From Hypomyces perniciosus (Eukaryota; Ascomycota; Sordariomycetes; Hypocreales; Hypocreaceae), in contig SPDT01000006.1 in assembly GCA_008477525.1 (NCBI GenBank), positions 4,057,501 to 4,121,500 on the forward strand: a stretch of DNA of 64,000 nucleotides, written 5' to 3'. Below, piece after piece: positions 12,194-23,661 of this stretch. The position numbers and the translations under genes are program-made. How positions within the stretch are numbered: position 1 is the stretch's first letter; every line of letters begins with the position of its first letter. Below the pieces are notes generated by a model that saw only the letters and a list, made by a program, of their open reading frames with translations, had not been told where the DNA came from and did no database searches.

Positions 12194-15100
12194 ATGATTT
12201 CGTCCAACACGAGGGCATCGCGGTCGCGCTACTCCAGTCCCGCGCGACCGCTCGAGGTGTCCAAGACCTCTGCGAATGAAGCATCCAGGACCTTTATGCA
12301 GCGGTGGCTGGAGCCGTCGGTCCAGAGCAAGGCGAGCTTCGAGGAGGCCGGGCTGATGCGATACGGCGTGCTGGAGACCATGGCACCGCTGGGCACGCTG
12401 CCCAAGCCCAAGAAGTCTGGGAACGAGAATGGACAGCAGCCGGTGCGCAAGATCATCCTGAGGCCGTCGGGGACTCAGGGTGCAAATTCTGAAGAGGAAC
12501 CCGCGCCGCCACCAGCCAATACCAGGCAGAGAGCTTCCTCCCCCCCCGCCCCGTCAACACCTCCGCCTCCCGCCTCTGCACCAGCATCCAAAAGGGCGCA
12601 AGCAGCCAAAGACACCGAGGACGCGGAATACGACCCCAAGGGAGCCTCGCGTCGAAGACAGTCACGGCGCGTATCACTTCCTGCCAAGCCGCGGCAATCT
12701 ACAGCTGAGCCAAAGAGCACCGCCATTGTTACCCGGCCCAAGCCGACAACACCTAAGCGTGCCGTCCCTATGCGGGAGCCTGAAGACAAGGAATTTGCGG
12801 ACAAGGTCGTCGAGGCTGCCGTTGAGGAAGCTCTGAAGCATTACCGCTATCCTACGGCGTGGGCCTTGAGGACCCTCTACGATGAAAAGTCAGGTGACGC
12901 TGACTTTGTGGCCATGGTCGAGGACGTATTCAAGCAGACAGCCGATGCAGAGACAATGGAGGAATTTTCCAAGCTCATTGAAGACAAGAAACGCGAGGGC
13001 AAGAGAGATAACCAGGGCTGTTACTACTTTGTGCCGCCTGCCACCAACAGCCGATTCACTCCGCACAAACCAAAGGCTGCGCCATACGCCAAACTCCTCC
13101 ATCCCACCGATGAGAAAAGTGAGGAAGACGAGGAAGGCGACAGAGGCGTGAAAAGCGAGAAGAGTGAGATGCGGGCTTCTAAGAGGAGCAAGACGTCACA
13201 TACCAGCGAGACACCACCACTCACCAAGAAAATGGCCGGTAGCAGGTCCAAGACTCACAGCAGTGTCCGAACACCATCGCGCCGGCGCGCTAGGCGTGAT
13301 TCTGGGTCGAGCGAGTCGTCTCTATCATCGGCCATGAGTCTTTCATCACCAGAGGGCAGTGTGAACAGCGAGAGTCCATCCCTGCAACGGGGAGGCAAAG
13401 CCACGGCTCGCACTACTGGCGCTGGTGGTGCGACTGCTGCTACGTCGATTACGGGGGGTCGGTCCCAGTCCCAGTCCCATGATGCGCCAAAATCTCAGCC
13501 AATCACCACCACCCGCCGCAAATCTCTCGCCTGCAACAAGCAGACCATGTCTAAGGCCTCCGAGCCAAACTCTCCCACCCGTCCAAGTCGCACCCACACA
13601 TCCACGGCTGATGCCAGCATGCCTGGCAAGGTCGCTGTCTCCGACCCCCTTCTCATTCTCCCCGGTAAGTCTGCAGGCAACAAGTCGACCGGCAAGTCAA
13701 CCAGCAAGGACGGCGGCAGCACTGTCAGGGCTCACATGCCTGTTGACGAGGATGAATTTTGGGATAGGCGCCGAGATGCCCGGAAATTCACCAACAGCCA
13801 GTCTTTACAGGAGAGCTCAATACGTATTGGCGAGGAGGAGGAGCGCGACGAGGCAACGCCATCGAGAAGGACGAGGAGGATGCGACAGTCTCTGGTGGCC
13901 CCCATCAGCACGCGAGCCACGCGCTCAGCCAGCAAGAGACCCATCAGCGAGGATGCCGATATTACCGTCTCATCACCTTTGGCATTCTCGTTTACTGTTG
14001 AAGGCAGCTCAACTGTTGGCTCGCGCGCCGCCACACCAACTACGCTGCGCCCAGCAAAGAAGCAGAGGACAGGTCTTCGCATCAAGTCATCGTAAGTCAT
14101 GTTTTACAAGCGCTCATCTTCAGCATCTTCTTCACGGGGTCACATGCCTACAAGGCGGGCGATATGTGGATGGATAGAAAACTCAAGTGAGATTTCTGGC
14201 AGGATGAGGCGCTGGTGTCAAGGCGCGTGCATTCGAGTTCCAGGAGAAATTAAATCGCCACGCCCTTTCACACTCACTCCAAAACACCGTCTCCCTCGCA
14301 CCCCAACATTTTGCCCAGAAAACAACCCCCCCAAAATCCCACACAAACGAAAGTTGAATGCATGCACCTACGCTAACGTTCTCATTTTTTCTGTTGTCGC
14401 AGTCCGATGAAAAAGAAAGGCGGCACAGCTGCTGGTGTCCCTCGCTCAATGGGAGAGGCAGTCTCAGTGAATAACGGTGCGCCCAGAGACAAAGACCAGG
14501 TACGTAGACCAGATTCACTTGTTTTGCAGGATGATGATGGCTATCCGCATCATCGCTTTGAGTTTTGGCGGGATTCAGCGACACGTCGGCTTTCTGTCAC
14601 AGGCTGTCGTCTCGTTCTGTTTCACGGGCCGCCGACCCATTGATTGATGACTTGGGGCCACGACATTGGGGCAAGGATCACGCCAAACGTGCAAAATTAG
14701 TGGCCACGAGTTTGATCCGCACATTTTGCAACGTGTAGTACGGTGACGGGGGTAATGCTAACAGGGGTATTCCAGGGCTCTGATAACGACGAATACTGTT
14801 CCGCCTGTGGTAACGCGGGCGATGTCGTCTGCTGCGATGGCTGCCCCAGGTCGTTCCATTTCGAGTGCGTGGACATGGTGCAGTCTGAAAGTCTTCCGGA
14901 TGAATGGTACTGCAACGAGTGCATCGTCCGGAGATATCCCTCTCGTGTGCCTGTCCACCAGGGTGCATTCGCCAGTGCTCTCAACAATCTGGAGAAGAGC
15001 ATTCCTCGGGCCTTTAGTCTTCCCAAGAAATTGCAGAATCGATTCGAGGGCGTCCGGGCCGGGGCTGATGGTGATTACGAGGAAGTGACCAGCAACAGGA

Positions 15101-16294
15101 CAGCAAAGTGAGTCGCCCGCTTCCTCCCTGCATCCCAGCCAAGACTCCGCTCCGCCATTCTTTTTTTCGTGTGACTAGTGTTGGCTAATGCATCACTATA
15201 GGAAACGACCTGGCTACGATGAGCTGCCAGACTTCTTCAAGCAGCGGGAAGATGGCGAGGCGGTTCTTTGCCACGCCTGTCAACGGCCAGCAACTGAGAT
15301 TCGGGCCATCATCCCTTGCAGTGCATGCCCCTTCTATTGGCACATCGACTGCCTCGATCCACCACTGGCCATGCCCCCTGTCCTGAAGACTTGGCGATGC
15401 CCAGCACATGTGGATGACGTCCTAGCAGAGGCTCCCCCTCTGGCACCAGCGCATCGGTTCCGCAAGGTCAAAGGCGGCCAGATTATCACGCCTGTATTCA
15501 GTCGTGGCACCAAGAACAACGGCCACATCGAGATCGATTGGGCTGATGAGCCCGAAGAGCCGGAGAATTCTGGCTGGCGGGATCCGAGCTCCTTCGGCAG
15601 AACATACAGGCTGCCAGCCAAGGGCGTTGTCCTTGACTTCATTGCACAGTAAGTATACAGCCATGCTTCTCCCATTGGGGGCTGACATTTCGTGCTAACA
15701 TTTCATCCAGGCTTCGACATCAAGGTGCTGGCTATGGGTCTCGCCGGGATGAACCACGATGGGTCCCGTATCCATCGCCACCTGCCAACGACTCGAGCGT
15801 TCCATTGCCCGGTTCTGCCTTTGATCGCAAAGTTGACGAGATGCAGGCGTCTCTGAATCTCATAGGTCTAAAGCAGAAGCGGTCAGAGAATATTGACCAG
15901 CTGACAGCCGCGCTTCTGGTGAGCAACACTCCACCCGTCTTGCTTTCGTGTCTGGTTGCTAACTCATTCTCCTTGTTAGTCTGTTGCTGATGACAATGTC
16001 ATGGCTTTGATGGCTAAGGGAAATGCGGACAATATTGCATCTGGCCAGTTAGAACACGCCGACAAGGTCACGTTGCGCGCAATGCTCGCGCAGATGGACG
16101 CCATGAGCGCGAGGATCCGACATCTCCTTGGTGATGAAGCTCCGCCTTCTGGATCCCTCATCTCCAAAGCTTCAGAGTCTTCAGGCATCGACGCATTTCC
16201 AGAAAAGACAGAGTCAACAGGCCCAATCACGGAACCTACACCTCCTTCCACGGTTGATCACGGCGAGGGCTCTATGGAGCTCGACGAATCTTGA
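12194..16294 (+). CDS. RCO1: RCO1-like double PHD-finger protein (Rpd3S histone deacetylase subunit)
   Basis: Rco1 targets the Rpd3S deacetylase to transcribed chromatin. Six exons were built: 12194-14091, 14403-14499, 14776-15107, 15202-15648, 15711-15918 and 15980-16294, giving 1098 residues. The first ATG is 12194 (GACACCATGA); the upstream in-frame TTG is ignored. The first ~660 residues are mostly disordered and Ser/Pro/Arg-rich, apart from a conserved N-terminal block (FMQRWLEPSVQSKASFEEAG) and a KHYRYPTAWALRTLYDE segment. PHD1 is at ~672-720 (CSAC, CCDGCPRSFHFEC, WYCNEC). PHD2 is at ~798-846 (CHAC, CSACPFYWHIDC, WRCPAH). A KGVVLDFIAQ block and a coiled Met/Gln-rich segment follow, as in Rco1. 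The 97-nt exon two is flanked by unusually long introns (311 and 276 nt). The double-PHD layout fits Rco1 better than a single-PHD reader. Confidence 0.85.
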
Positions 16295-18021
16295 TGCCCG
16301 CTGGCATACTCTCCATCCTCCTCTTTACTTCCGCATCGGAAGACGAACTGCTATGTCAATAGACTGTCACGAATGTTTGACTACGAGAAAGCCACCTTTG
16401 AATTCCCCATAGACCTCAATGATCCCACCCCGCAAACATGCCCGACCGTGCTCGGCCTTGTATTGGCCCTCCTTTTCCTCCCTTGCCTTGTTACTTTATT
16501 TTGGCTTTGTGTTATTATTCTCTTTTTGCGAGAGATATGGAGTTGGGGAGATTATAATTGGCATTTCACAATTATGACCCGTCGTATCGACAAACGGCCG
16601 AGTAGGTTTTTTTTATAAGGACTCTCTGGTTTGGAGCTTTGGCTCTTTACATCTTGCAATTTGGGTTGGAAGAAAGCAGAATAGTGTTGTCTGTGTCTGT
16701 GTCAGTGTGTGTATGTGCCTTGCTTTTTTTGCATCTCTTTCCCTCTCATTCCCTCCTCTCTATTGGACTTCGTAGCTCCTCTGGCTATTTTGTCCTTGTC
16801 TGTTCTTTACCATTCCTTTTGGCGGGAGTTTAGGTATCTGTCGGATCGGATGGGACTTTTGCAGCGAGGGCGAAAAGCAAAAAAGAAGCAGAGGGCGGGC
16901 GAGAGTTAGCAAGCAAGCAAGCAAGCTTTTTTTTGCGTTACGGTCGGCAGTCCATGCGTTGTCACGAAAAGGAGAGGACAAGAAGAGAGCAGCAGACTCT
17001 ACCTAATAATCCTTCCATTGTTGTATCATAGCCGGACGGGTCACTTTTGGTGGTGGCAAAAGAGAGAGAGCCTTCATAGGATTCCAAAATGCACGTGCAT
17101 AAGCAAGGAGAGAGAGAGTCTCTCTTCACCTTTCGCCATAATGACAAACACAGTGAAACTAAACAATGCTGCTGATAACAAGACTTTTGATTGATCCTAA
17201 TATACAACCTTTTCTCACCCCGGCCCCCCTGTTGGCCCAAAGTGAGAGGGGAAAAGATTTGCCCTCCAGCCAAGCCTCGCAAGCAAGTAAATTCTCGTGT
17301 CTCCCTGACTCCCACCACCTCCGCCTCCCATTGCCCTCCCCTTCCTTTCCCGGTCTCACCCGACCCTCAACACTAAATACCTAAGGCCCTACCAAGCCAA
17401 AAAATAAACAATAAGTCTGACAATATCGATATTTTTGGACCTTGTACTGAGAGTCCATCCTTTTGTTTTTGTAACCTAGCAAAGAGAGAGAGAGCAAAGG
17501 CATGAGTCGTCGTTTCAGCCGCCAAAAGAAAGGGAGAACAAATAAATAGACATCAGGAATCCCACAGCGTGCATTTTGTTTGGGGGGCCTTCTTTCTTCT
17601 CTTTCCGGCATGGTGTTCGATTCATAGGCGTGACCGTTCAATAATGATAGATAGTCCAAGGAAAAAAGACACAATGGTACGACTGCCTCTGCCTACCCCT
17701 TATGCTGCGGCCTGAATGTGTGAGACCAGCCCGGCACATGCTGCCACCGGATCTAGACAGAGGAAATGCATCATGACGAGAAGGCAAATCCTTCTCATCC
17801 GCATGCTTTTTAGCCAGTGTTCGTCTAGACCGTCCTGCTAGAGACGACGTTCTTGCTCGAGTCTCTACTAAATTGCAAACTCCCAACTCCGCATGGCAAA
17901 ATCCTGCCTGGACTGACCGGCTGGTGCGAAAGAAAAGGCATACATGGCTATATTCTTACAGACGTAAAACACTGCCATGAATCGTAGTCTCAATGAGACG
18001 GAATTACCTCTGATGTAATGA
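16295..18021. other. Convergent spacer RCO1-like / PUF gene
   Basis: This 1.7-kb tail-to-tail region contains low-complexity T/C-rich sequence, a (AAGC)4 run at 16911-16926 next to a T-tract, and GA-rich patches near 17060 and 17110. No coding region with convincing composition is present on either strand. Confidence 0.5.
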
Positions 18022-21000
18022 TTAGCGGTTGCCGCCATGTTGTCGGTTAGGGGATGGAGAGTGACGTACACGACCGCGTCTACCGTTGGCCTGGTCTTGC
18101 GGCGGCATATATCCCATGTTGGGCATACCTCCCGCGTTTCCACCGTAGCCATATCCGCCCATGCCCATACCAAAACCAGGAGGAGCATATGGCGGTTGGC
18201 CACCAGGCATCTGAGGCATCTGAGGCATCTGGGCCATTTGAGAAGCAGGAGGCTGAATGGCATTGCCATTGGGCATGTTCTGCTGACGGAATTGATCCAT
18301 TGGCTGGCCAGGGTTGCCATAGCCTCCGAAGCCAGGCTGCATTGGCGAGAAGCTATAGTTCATTTGGGGATTCGGTCTACTCATCATGTTTTGTTGATAT
18401 TGCAGCTGCTGCATGTTCACGGCAGACGACATAGACCCGTTGTACACCACCCCTTGGCTGAAAGGCGAGTAAGGAGCAAGGTTTGCATCTGCACCGTCGG
18501 CTCTCTGTTGACCAGGTCCGGCCTCAGGATTGATAGGATTGTGGAATGGCCGGTTCGGCTGAGCTGACTGATTGTGCTGTCCATTTGCCTGCCTCGAAGT
18601 TGGACGCTGCCGTTGCTCCGAGTGGGTGCTAGCATCTCGGTTAGGTCCGGCTGTTCTTGTCGACAAACCGACCTCGTCCATCAAACGCTTGTAGCCCTGG
18701 CTGGGCTGCGCCTTGATCCTGACCAGCACACTCTTCACATTCTCTACAACCTGAACTCGGATACTCTCATCGAAGAATGGAGTCGTGAGCACCTTGAAGA
18801 TCAGGGTGGCGCCACATGCTTGGTCGCTGAGAATAGCCTCCAGGATACGGTCATTGGGCGAGAAGAACAGTGCCTTCAGGATGACGTCTCGAGCTTCTGC
18901 CTCGGCCTTTTGATTGATGACTTTCAGAACAGTGAGATACGCGACCTTGTGGGTACATAAGTGAACCAGGTACGGAACAAGAAGAGGAGCGAGAACTGTC
19001 CGACGCTGTGGAAGATTGCAAGTGTCCAAAAACCAAGTCAACAGAAGAGCGCCATTTGCGTTGGTTGCAAGCTGAACGCTGTGCAGAGCAATTGCTGCAG
19101 CCAGCATTCGCTGCTGCTCTTTAGTCGCGTGGTGACTCTCCAGACAGGCTCTCATGGCACGGGCACCGTATCGGCCCTGGGCAATCTCCCACATTCGGCT
19201 AAGCATGGTCTCGAAGATGAAACCGTTGTAAGGGGAACCGAACTTGAGGCATCCCTGCAAGACGTAGTTGCCATACTGATCCAGGAACAAAGGAACTGTG
19301 TAGGGTCGGAGATGCTCAACGATCATGGACAGTTGGGAGGGAGTCTTGCAAACGTCGATTATCTTCTGAGCTGCCCAAGTGCCGTTCTTGTGAATGCCAA
19401 TTTCGGCCATGTGAGGGGCAATCTCTGCCAACATAGCATCCCGCAGCGGATCCGAGCAGTGATCAAAGAGCTTCTGGACAACTGTGTTGCCCAAGTAGTC
19501 GGACGCCAGCTCGGCAATCTCCGGGAGCATGTCCACGGCAATGTTCTCGATCTCTGGCTGGGACAACATCTGATTATCGATTCGTTTTCGGATATCCCTA
19601 AGTTTAGGAGCGTCATGGACTCTTGTGTGGGTGGGCTCTCGGATCGGAGGAATCTCTTCAACAAAGTTGTTGAAGTTGATTGCCGACTGAAGACCGTGCG
19701 AGATTCTAATTTTGTCCTCGTCCGATGCGCCAAAGTGGCCGACGATGTCGACTATGTCTGCGATCATCTCTCGCAAAGGAGGAATAGTTGGCGTGATGTT
19801 GCTCAGCGACGTAGCTGGAGTGCCCTCACCGGCTGTAGCGGCCGAAGCTCCCTGGGCGGCATCTTGGCCCTTTCCGAAAGGATCTGGGCTAGGTGAAGGG
19901 AAAGCTCCATCATGCCCGGGCGTGTTGGAGGCCGACGGGGGCTTGGCAAAGTTGATCCGGATCGGACCAGCTCCAGGGAATATCTCCTTGCCGTTCATGC
20001 TTGCCTTGGCAGAGATAGCACTCTCCACTCTCTCAAAGTTGACAAAACCACAGTTCTTATGTGTGAGGACACGGGCCGAAACGATGGGTCCGTGAGATTT
20101 GAACATCTCGATGAGAGTGGAAGTGGTAGTAGACGTTGGGATACCACCAAGCCAAAGTGCGCTAGTTGGGCCTTCGAGTCCTTGTTCTTCCGCACTGAGC
20201 AGCCCAGCGTTACGGCTGTTGGATCTGCCGAGGTTCATACCGGCAACTGCCTGGGAAATGTCCTCATACTCCTTTTCTTCCTGCAAACGGATTTCAGCTG
20301 TAGGCATGGGGTTGGCAACAGGACCGGGGTTGCTGTTGACGTAAGTCCTCATGAGTCGGCTGCCTGGAGTATCCAAGACACCTGCCGTGCGAGCACGAGG
20401 CCTGGAAGCCTGGGTTGCGAAGGCCTGGACAGCCAGGTTATGGTTATGGATGGCCGCATTCGTAGCAGCCAGTTGATCCTGGAGTACAGCCACATACTGG
20501 CTTTCAATAGGCATTCCATTGTCATCATACTCGTCTTCCTCGTCAGCGTACTTGTCTTTGTTGTTGACCGAGTAGGAGCGGAAGCGACTGGACTGTCGCG
20601 TCACATCCAAGTTAGCCATGTAGGTTGGAGTAGCGAGCTGAGCTCGGACAGGTTGGGGTGTTTCTGCAAGACCAAGGTAATCCAATGTCCTCATATGCAC
20701 ATCGGACTCTCCTCCACCGCCCTGCGAAAACTGAGACTGCGCTGGCGAGCTCGGTCCGTTGGAGCCAACACTAGCAATGCTCGCAAGGGTAGAGCCTCGC
20801 TCACGACCGACGCCAGAGGGGTTCCAACTGCTGAAGATGGAGGGACCGAAAGGTGAAGTTGTGGTGGGCAAGCTCGCAAACGGGCTACGTTGGGGCATAG
20901 ACCCCGCTCGCAACCTAGAGAGAAGAGCTGAGGCACCTGTGTTGTTCTCAGGATGCTCGACGCTTGGGGAAGGCGATTTATTGAAGGGGCTCTGAGACGG

Positions 21001-21609
21001 TGTGGCGCGGGTAGACTTTGCAGGCAAGCCAGGTACGTTCAGCAGGCCGTTGGCCGCTCCCCCAGGAGAGAATCGAGAGGGCACAGTGCCAGCTCGAGCA
21101 CGTCGGGTCTGGGGCAGGCTGTCAGGCGTGGGCAGCTGCATATAATCTGGGAAGCCGTCGGTTGGGGATTCCGGTATGTTTTCTCGGAGAGGAGTCGAAT
21201 TTCCACTCGTGGGAGGGCCACTCCAAGGGCTTAGAGGCAGACCAGAAACACCCCCCTGAGCTTGAATTTCGCGGGCCCTGTTTGTGTGAAAGAAAAGATT
21301 TTGGGTCAGTACATCTGCATGAGGCGCCACGGCTTTGAGTTTTCGGGGGGCGTTGGGTTCCACGAACCTTTTCGAAAAGAGCCGGCTGGAGCCCGCCATC
21401 TCGTGCGACGGAGAACCAGCCCCGGATCGCGCGCTCCCGGCCATGATGCTACTCGGATTGATGCCACCGGGAAGTCCAAAGGCAGATTTGGCGGATGAGG
21501 CCCGAGGGTCGATTGGCGAGTTGCTGGCAGAGGGCGAGTTGGAGCGGTTTGGGTTGACGGGGTGCGAAGAATAGCCGAGTGCCAAATGATCGGGTCTGGA
21601 AGCTGACAT
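18022..21609 (-). CDS. PUF (Pumilio) repeat RNA-binding protein with RRM, Jsn1/Puf1-like
   Basis: PUF proteins bind 3' UTRs of mRNAs and control their stability, translation and localisation in the cytoplasm. The frame from ATG 21609 is open for 1195 residues. A likely 90-nt intron (21367-21278; CTGAC branch-like site, pyrimidine tract, AAACAG acceptor) is in frame without a stop; splicing joins LFSK to RAREIQAQ and leaves 1165 residues. The unspliced numbering shows a disordered Ser/Pro-rich N-terminus. An RRM lies at ~483-557 (ALWLGGIPTSTTTSTLIEMF; CGFVNFERVESA) and the PUF repeats at ~680-990 (LGNTVVQKLFDHC, GTWAAQKIIDVC, DQYGNYVLQGCLKFG). The tail is Gln/Met/Pro/Gly-rich and ends RQHGGNR. 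An RRM plus PUF layout matches Jsn1/Puf1-Puf2 rather than Mpt5. The orthologue symbol cannot be fixed without a tree. Confidence 0.92.
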   Translation of the reverse strand: MSASRPDHLALGYSSHPVNPNRSNSPSASNSPIDPRASSAKSAFGLPGGINPSSIMAGSARSGAGSPSHEMAGSSRLFSKRFVEPNAPRKLKAVAPHADVLTQNLFFHTNRAREIQAQGGVSGLPLSPWSGPPTSGNSTPLRENIPESPTDGFPDYMQLPTPDSLPQTRRARAGTVPSRFSPGGAANGLLNVPGLPAKSTRATPSQSPFNKSPSPSVEHPENNTGASALLSRLRAGSMPQRSPFASLPTTTSPFGPSIFSSWNPSGVGRERGSTLASIASVGSNGPSSPAQSQFSQGGGGESDVHMRTLDYLGLAETPQPVRAQLATPTYMANLDVTRQSSRFRSYSVNNKDKYADEEDEYDDNGMPIESQYVAVLQDQLAATNAAIHNHNLAVQAFATQASRPRARTAGVLDTPGSRLMRTYVNSNPGPVANPMPTAEIRLQEEKEYEDISQAVAGMNLGRSNSRNAGLLSAEEQGLEGPTSALWLGGIPTSTTTSTLIEMFKSHGPIVSARVLTHKNCGFVNFERVESAISAKASMNGKEIFPGAGPIRINFAKPPSASNTPGHDGAFPSPSPDPFGKGQDAAQGASAATAGEGTPATSLSNITPTIPPLREMIADIVDIVGHFGASDEDKIRISHGLQSAINFNNFVEEIPPIREPTHTRVHDAPKLRDIRKRIDNQMLSQPEIENIAVDMLPEIAELASDYLGNTVVQKLFDHCSDPLRDAMLAEIAPHMAEIGIHKNGTWAAQKIIDVCKTPSQLSMIVEHLRPYTVPLFLDQYGNYVLQGCLKFGSPYNGFIFETMLSRMWEIAQGRYGARAMRACLESHHATKEQQRMLAAAIALHSVQLATNANGALLLTWFLDTCNLPQRRTVLAPLLVPYLVHLCTHKVAYLTVLKVINQKAEAEARDVILKALFFSPNDRILEAILSDQACGATLIFKVLTTPFFDESIRVQVVENVKSVLVRIKAQPSQGYKRLMDEVGLSTRTAGPNRDASTHSEQRQRPTSRQANGQHNQSAQPNRPFHNPINPEAGPGQQRADGADANLAPYSPFSQGVVYNGSMSSAVNMQQLQYQQNMMSRPNPQMNYSFSPMQPGFGGYGNPGQPMDQFRQQNMPNGNAIQPPASQMAQMPQMPQMPGGQPPYAPPGFGMGMGGYGYGGNAGGMPNMGYMPPQDQANGRRGRVRHSPSPNRQHGGNR
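21278..21367 (-). other. Probable in-frame intron of the PUF gene
   Basis: The donor is AAAAG|GTTCGT and the acceptor CACAAACAG|GGC, with CTGAC about 30 nt before the acceptor. The length of 90 nt (30 codons) has no stop, so both spliced and retained forms are translatable. Whether it is removed cannot be told from DNA alone. Confidence 0.65.
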
Positions 21610-23228
21610 TATCGATTATCCAGGCGGCCGCATGGGATTGTGGCGCAGCGAATTATGGAAGAATGAAATAGAGATATTATTCCGCTCGTATATGCGTCTG
21701 GTCTAGGGCGATGCGATGAATGGGGGTTGCTCGTCGGAGCTGCTGGTCTTGAAGTCGAACAGTCAAAGCGGGATGACGTGGTGTGTGCCGGTCGAACAAG
21801 GCCTAGGGCGACGAGGGAGCAATGGGGGAAAAAAATAAAAAAGGAGGGCAGCCGAGAAGGGCGGAGAAGAAAAGGTCCAGTAGCCTGTATTACAAGGTGA
21901 TGCTGTGAGAAGCTGGATTGGCGACCTCAATGTCGAGTATGGGGGCTCTCGCTGGCGGCGGCCAATAGGGCACACAAAGGGGCGAGGATTTGCACGACTC
22001 ACTCGCTCGTGGGTGATGGCGACGAGAGACAGAGAGGGTGGCTCGCGGGGATGGCCGTCCTGGTCGTCGGTGCCCTGCGAGAGAGAGAGAGATGACGCGC
22101 AAGCAGAAGAAAGGGGAGGAGGGCAGAAACGAAACCGTGATCAATATACAGGCCTCATGGAGGATGAGGAGGTTGATGATGGGGCCTGGAGAAGGTGAAG
22201 GAGTTGCAAAAAATGCAGGGTTGAGAGTGCTTTGGGATGCTGTCGGTGGAGGTAGTAGTGGTAGTGGTGTTGCTAAGCCGCCTGGCACTGGGACCTGACT
22301 GGTAAACTGAGACGCTGGGGCTTGGCCTGACAGCTGCTTCTATTTTACGAGCAGACCGGCACAGCTACTAGGTAACACTCCATACTCCATCGGTACTAGC
22401 TAAAGGGGGGAAATGGCCCTGGGAAACACTGTGCTGTGCTGTGCTCTGCTACTCTGTGCTGTGCCTCTCGAGCTTTTCGAAGCACTCCCAACTTTGGACG
22501 GCATTTATCATCTGGTTTGCTGGGCCATTTGCACACTGGTGAGGGGGAGATATATGGGTGTATGTACGTACTTCGTACTTTGTACTACCTAGTACCTTAG
22601 TAACTCTGTAAGAAGAGAAGAGGGGGAGGATGAGATGAGTCGCATCGACCGACCAGTCGAGAGTCGAGCCCAGAGCTCACTCCACACTGATCAGCATCTT
22701 GTCTCCCTCCTCAAGTCTACGAGTACCTACGGAGTACGAAGTACTGTGCTCTGTTATCTTCCAGCCATACTTCGTAGGTCCTCGGTAGAGCTTTGGCAAC
22801 TCCTTATTTTAGTTTCAGCGTCCTGCCTAAGCTGGGCAAAAACAAAGGTCAGGTGAGCAATACGTGCATATTACCTACTTCGTACATACATACAGGTACG
22901 AATAGTATAGTATTCCTCTCCCAACTGCATGCAATGCTTGTTGAGGTTGAGGGTCGGTACGAAGTACATATCTGTACATATTAATAGCACGGGGGCTGAT
23001 ACCCAACTGAGTAAAAGTGAGAAAGAGGGCGGAAACACGCGAGCCATTGTCGTGAATCCTACCCCCTGAAAGAGCTGCCTTTTTTCTTTTCTCTCCGAGT
23101 TGAACCAGCTTATACCGTAGGCAGATACTGCTTCCACCTATCATTCTTCATGATCGGTAACCCACGAAGATTTCACGGCTGCCCTGTCTATGGAGTACTA
23201 CTACTTGTACTTCTATCTACATACAATC
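21610..23228. other. Upstream region of PUF gene
   Basis: This 1.6-kb spacer holds the promoter and leader of the minus-strand PUF gene. It includes a GA-rich run at about 22079-22093, TGTGC repeats at about 22430-22460, and a dense cluster of the intergenic 9-mers TACGGAGTA/TACGAAGTA (22569, 22728, 22735, 22768, 22876, 22958). No gene is supported. Confidence 0.5.
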
Positions 23229-23660
23229 TACCCCCTGAATGTTTCATTAGCGTGTACTTCTTAGCCGGTTTTTAGCCAATAAAAAGCCCTCTCCGCGATT
23301 AATAGTACTTCAAGGGACTAGATCTTAAAGATAAAGAATATGCTAACGCAAGGGTTTTCTATATACCTAAAAGTACTGATCTTTAGGAATGTAACTACCG
23401 CTTATAGCCTTGACAATAACTTATTTTCAAAGAAATAAATATATTAATTAATGCAAAAAGGCTAAAACCTGTAATTCTTTAAGCTATCTATAATTTTTCC
23501 ATTCATTTATAATTATATTCCCAATTTTTTATTGAATATTGCTATCTTAACTGTATTAGTAATTGACAATTTACTGGTGGGCGGTTAATAGAAGGGTACG
23601 AAGTATGTACCTCTATAAAAGGCGGGTCCAAGTACACGCTAATGAAACATTCAGGGGGTA
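23229..23660. mobile_element. MITE-like element with 29-bp terminal inverted repeats and TA flanks
   Basis: A perfect 31-bp inverted repeat pairs 23229-23259 with 23630-23660. Its outermost two bases on each side are TA, so it is best read as 29-bp terminal repeats (starting CCCCCTGAATG) bounded by a TA target duplication. That is the signature of Tc1/mariner-type elements. The interior (370 nt) is strongly AT-rich and has no coding capacity, so this would be a non-autonomous miniature element. One copy of the 9-mer TACGAAGTA (23597-23605) lies inside it. Family assignment is inference. Confidence 0.7.
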
Positions 23661-23661
23661 T

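Noticed and set aside
18961..20856. Two frames over 300 codons on the plus strand opposite the PUF gene
   Set aside because: They are antisense shadows of a clearly conserved RRM/PUF coding sequence.
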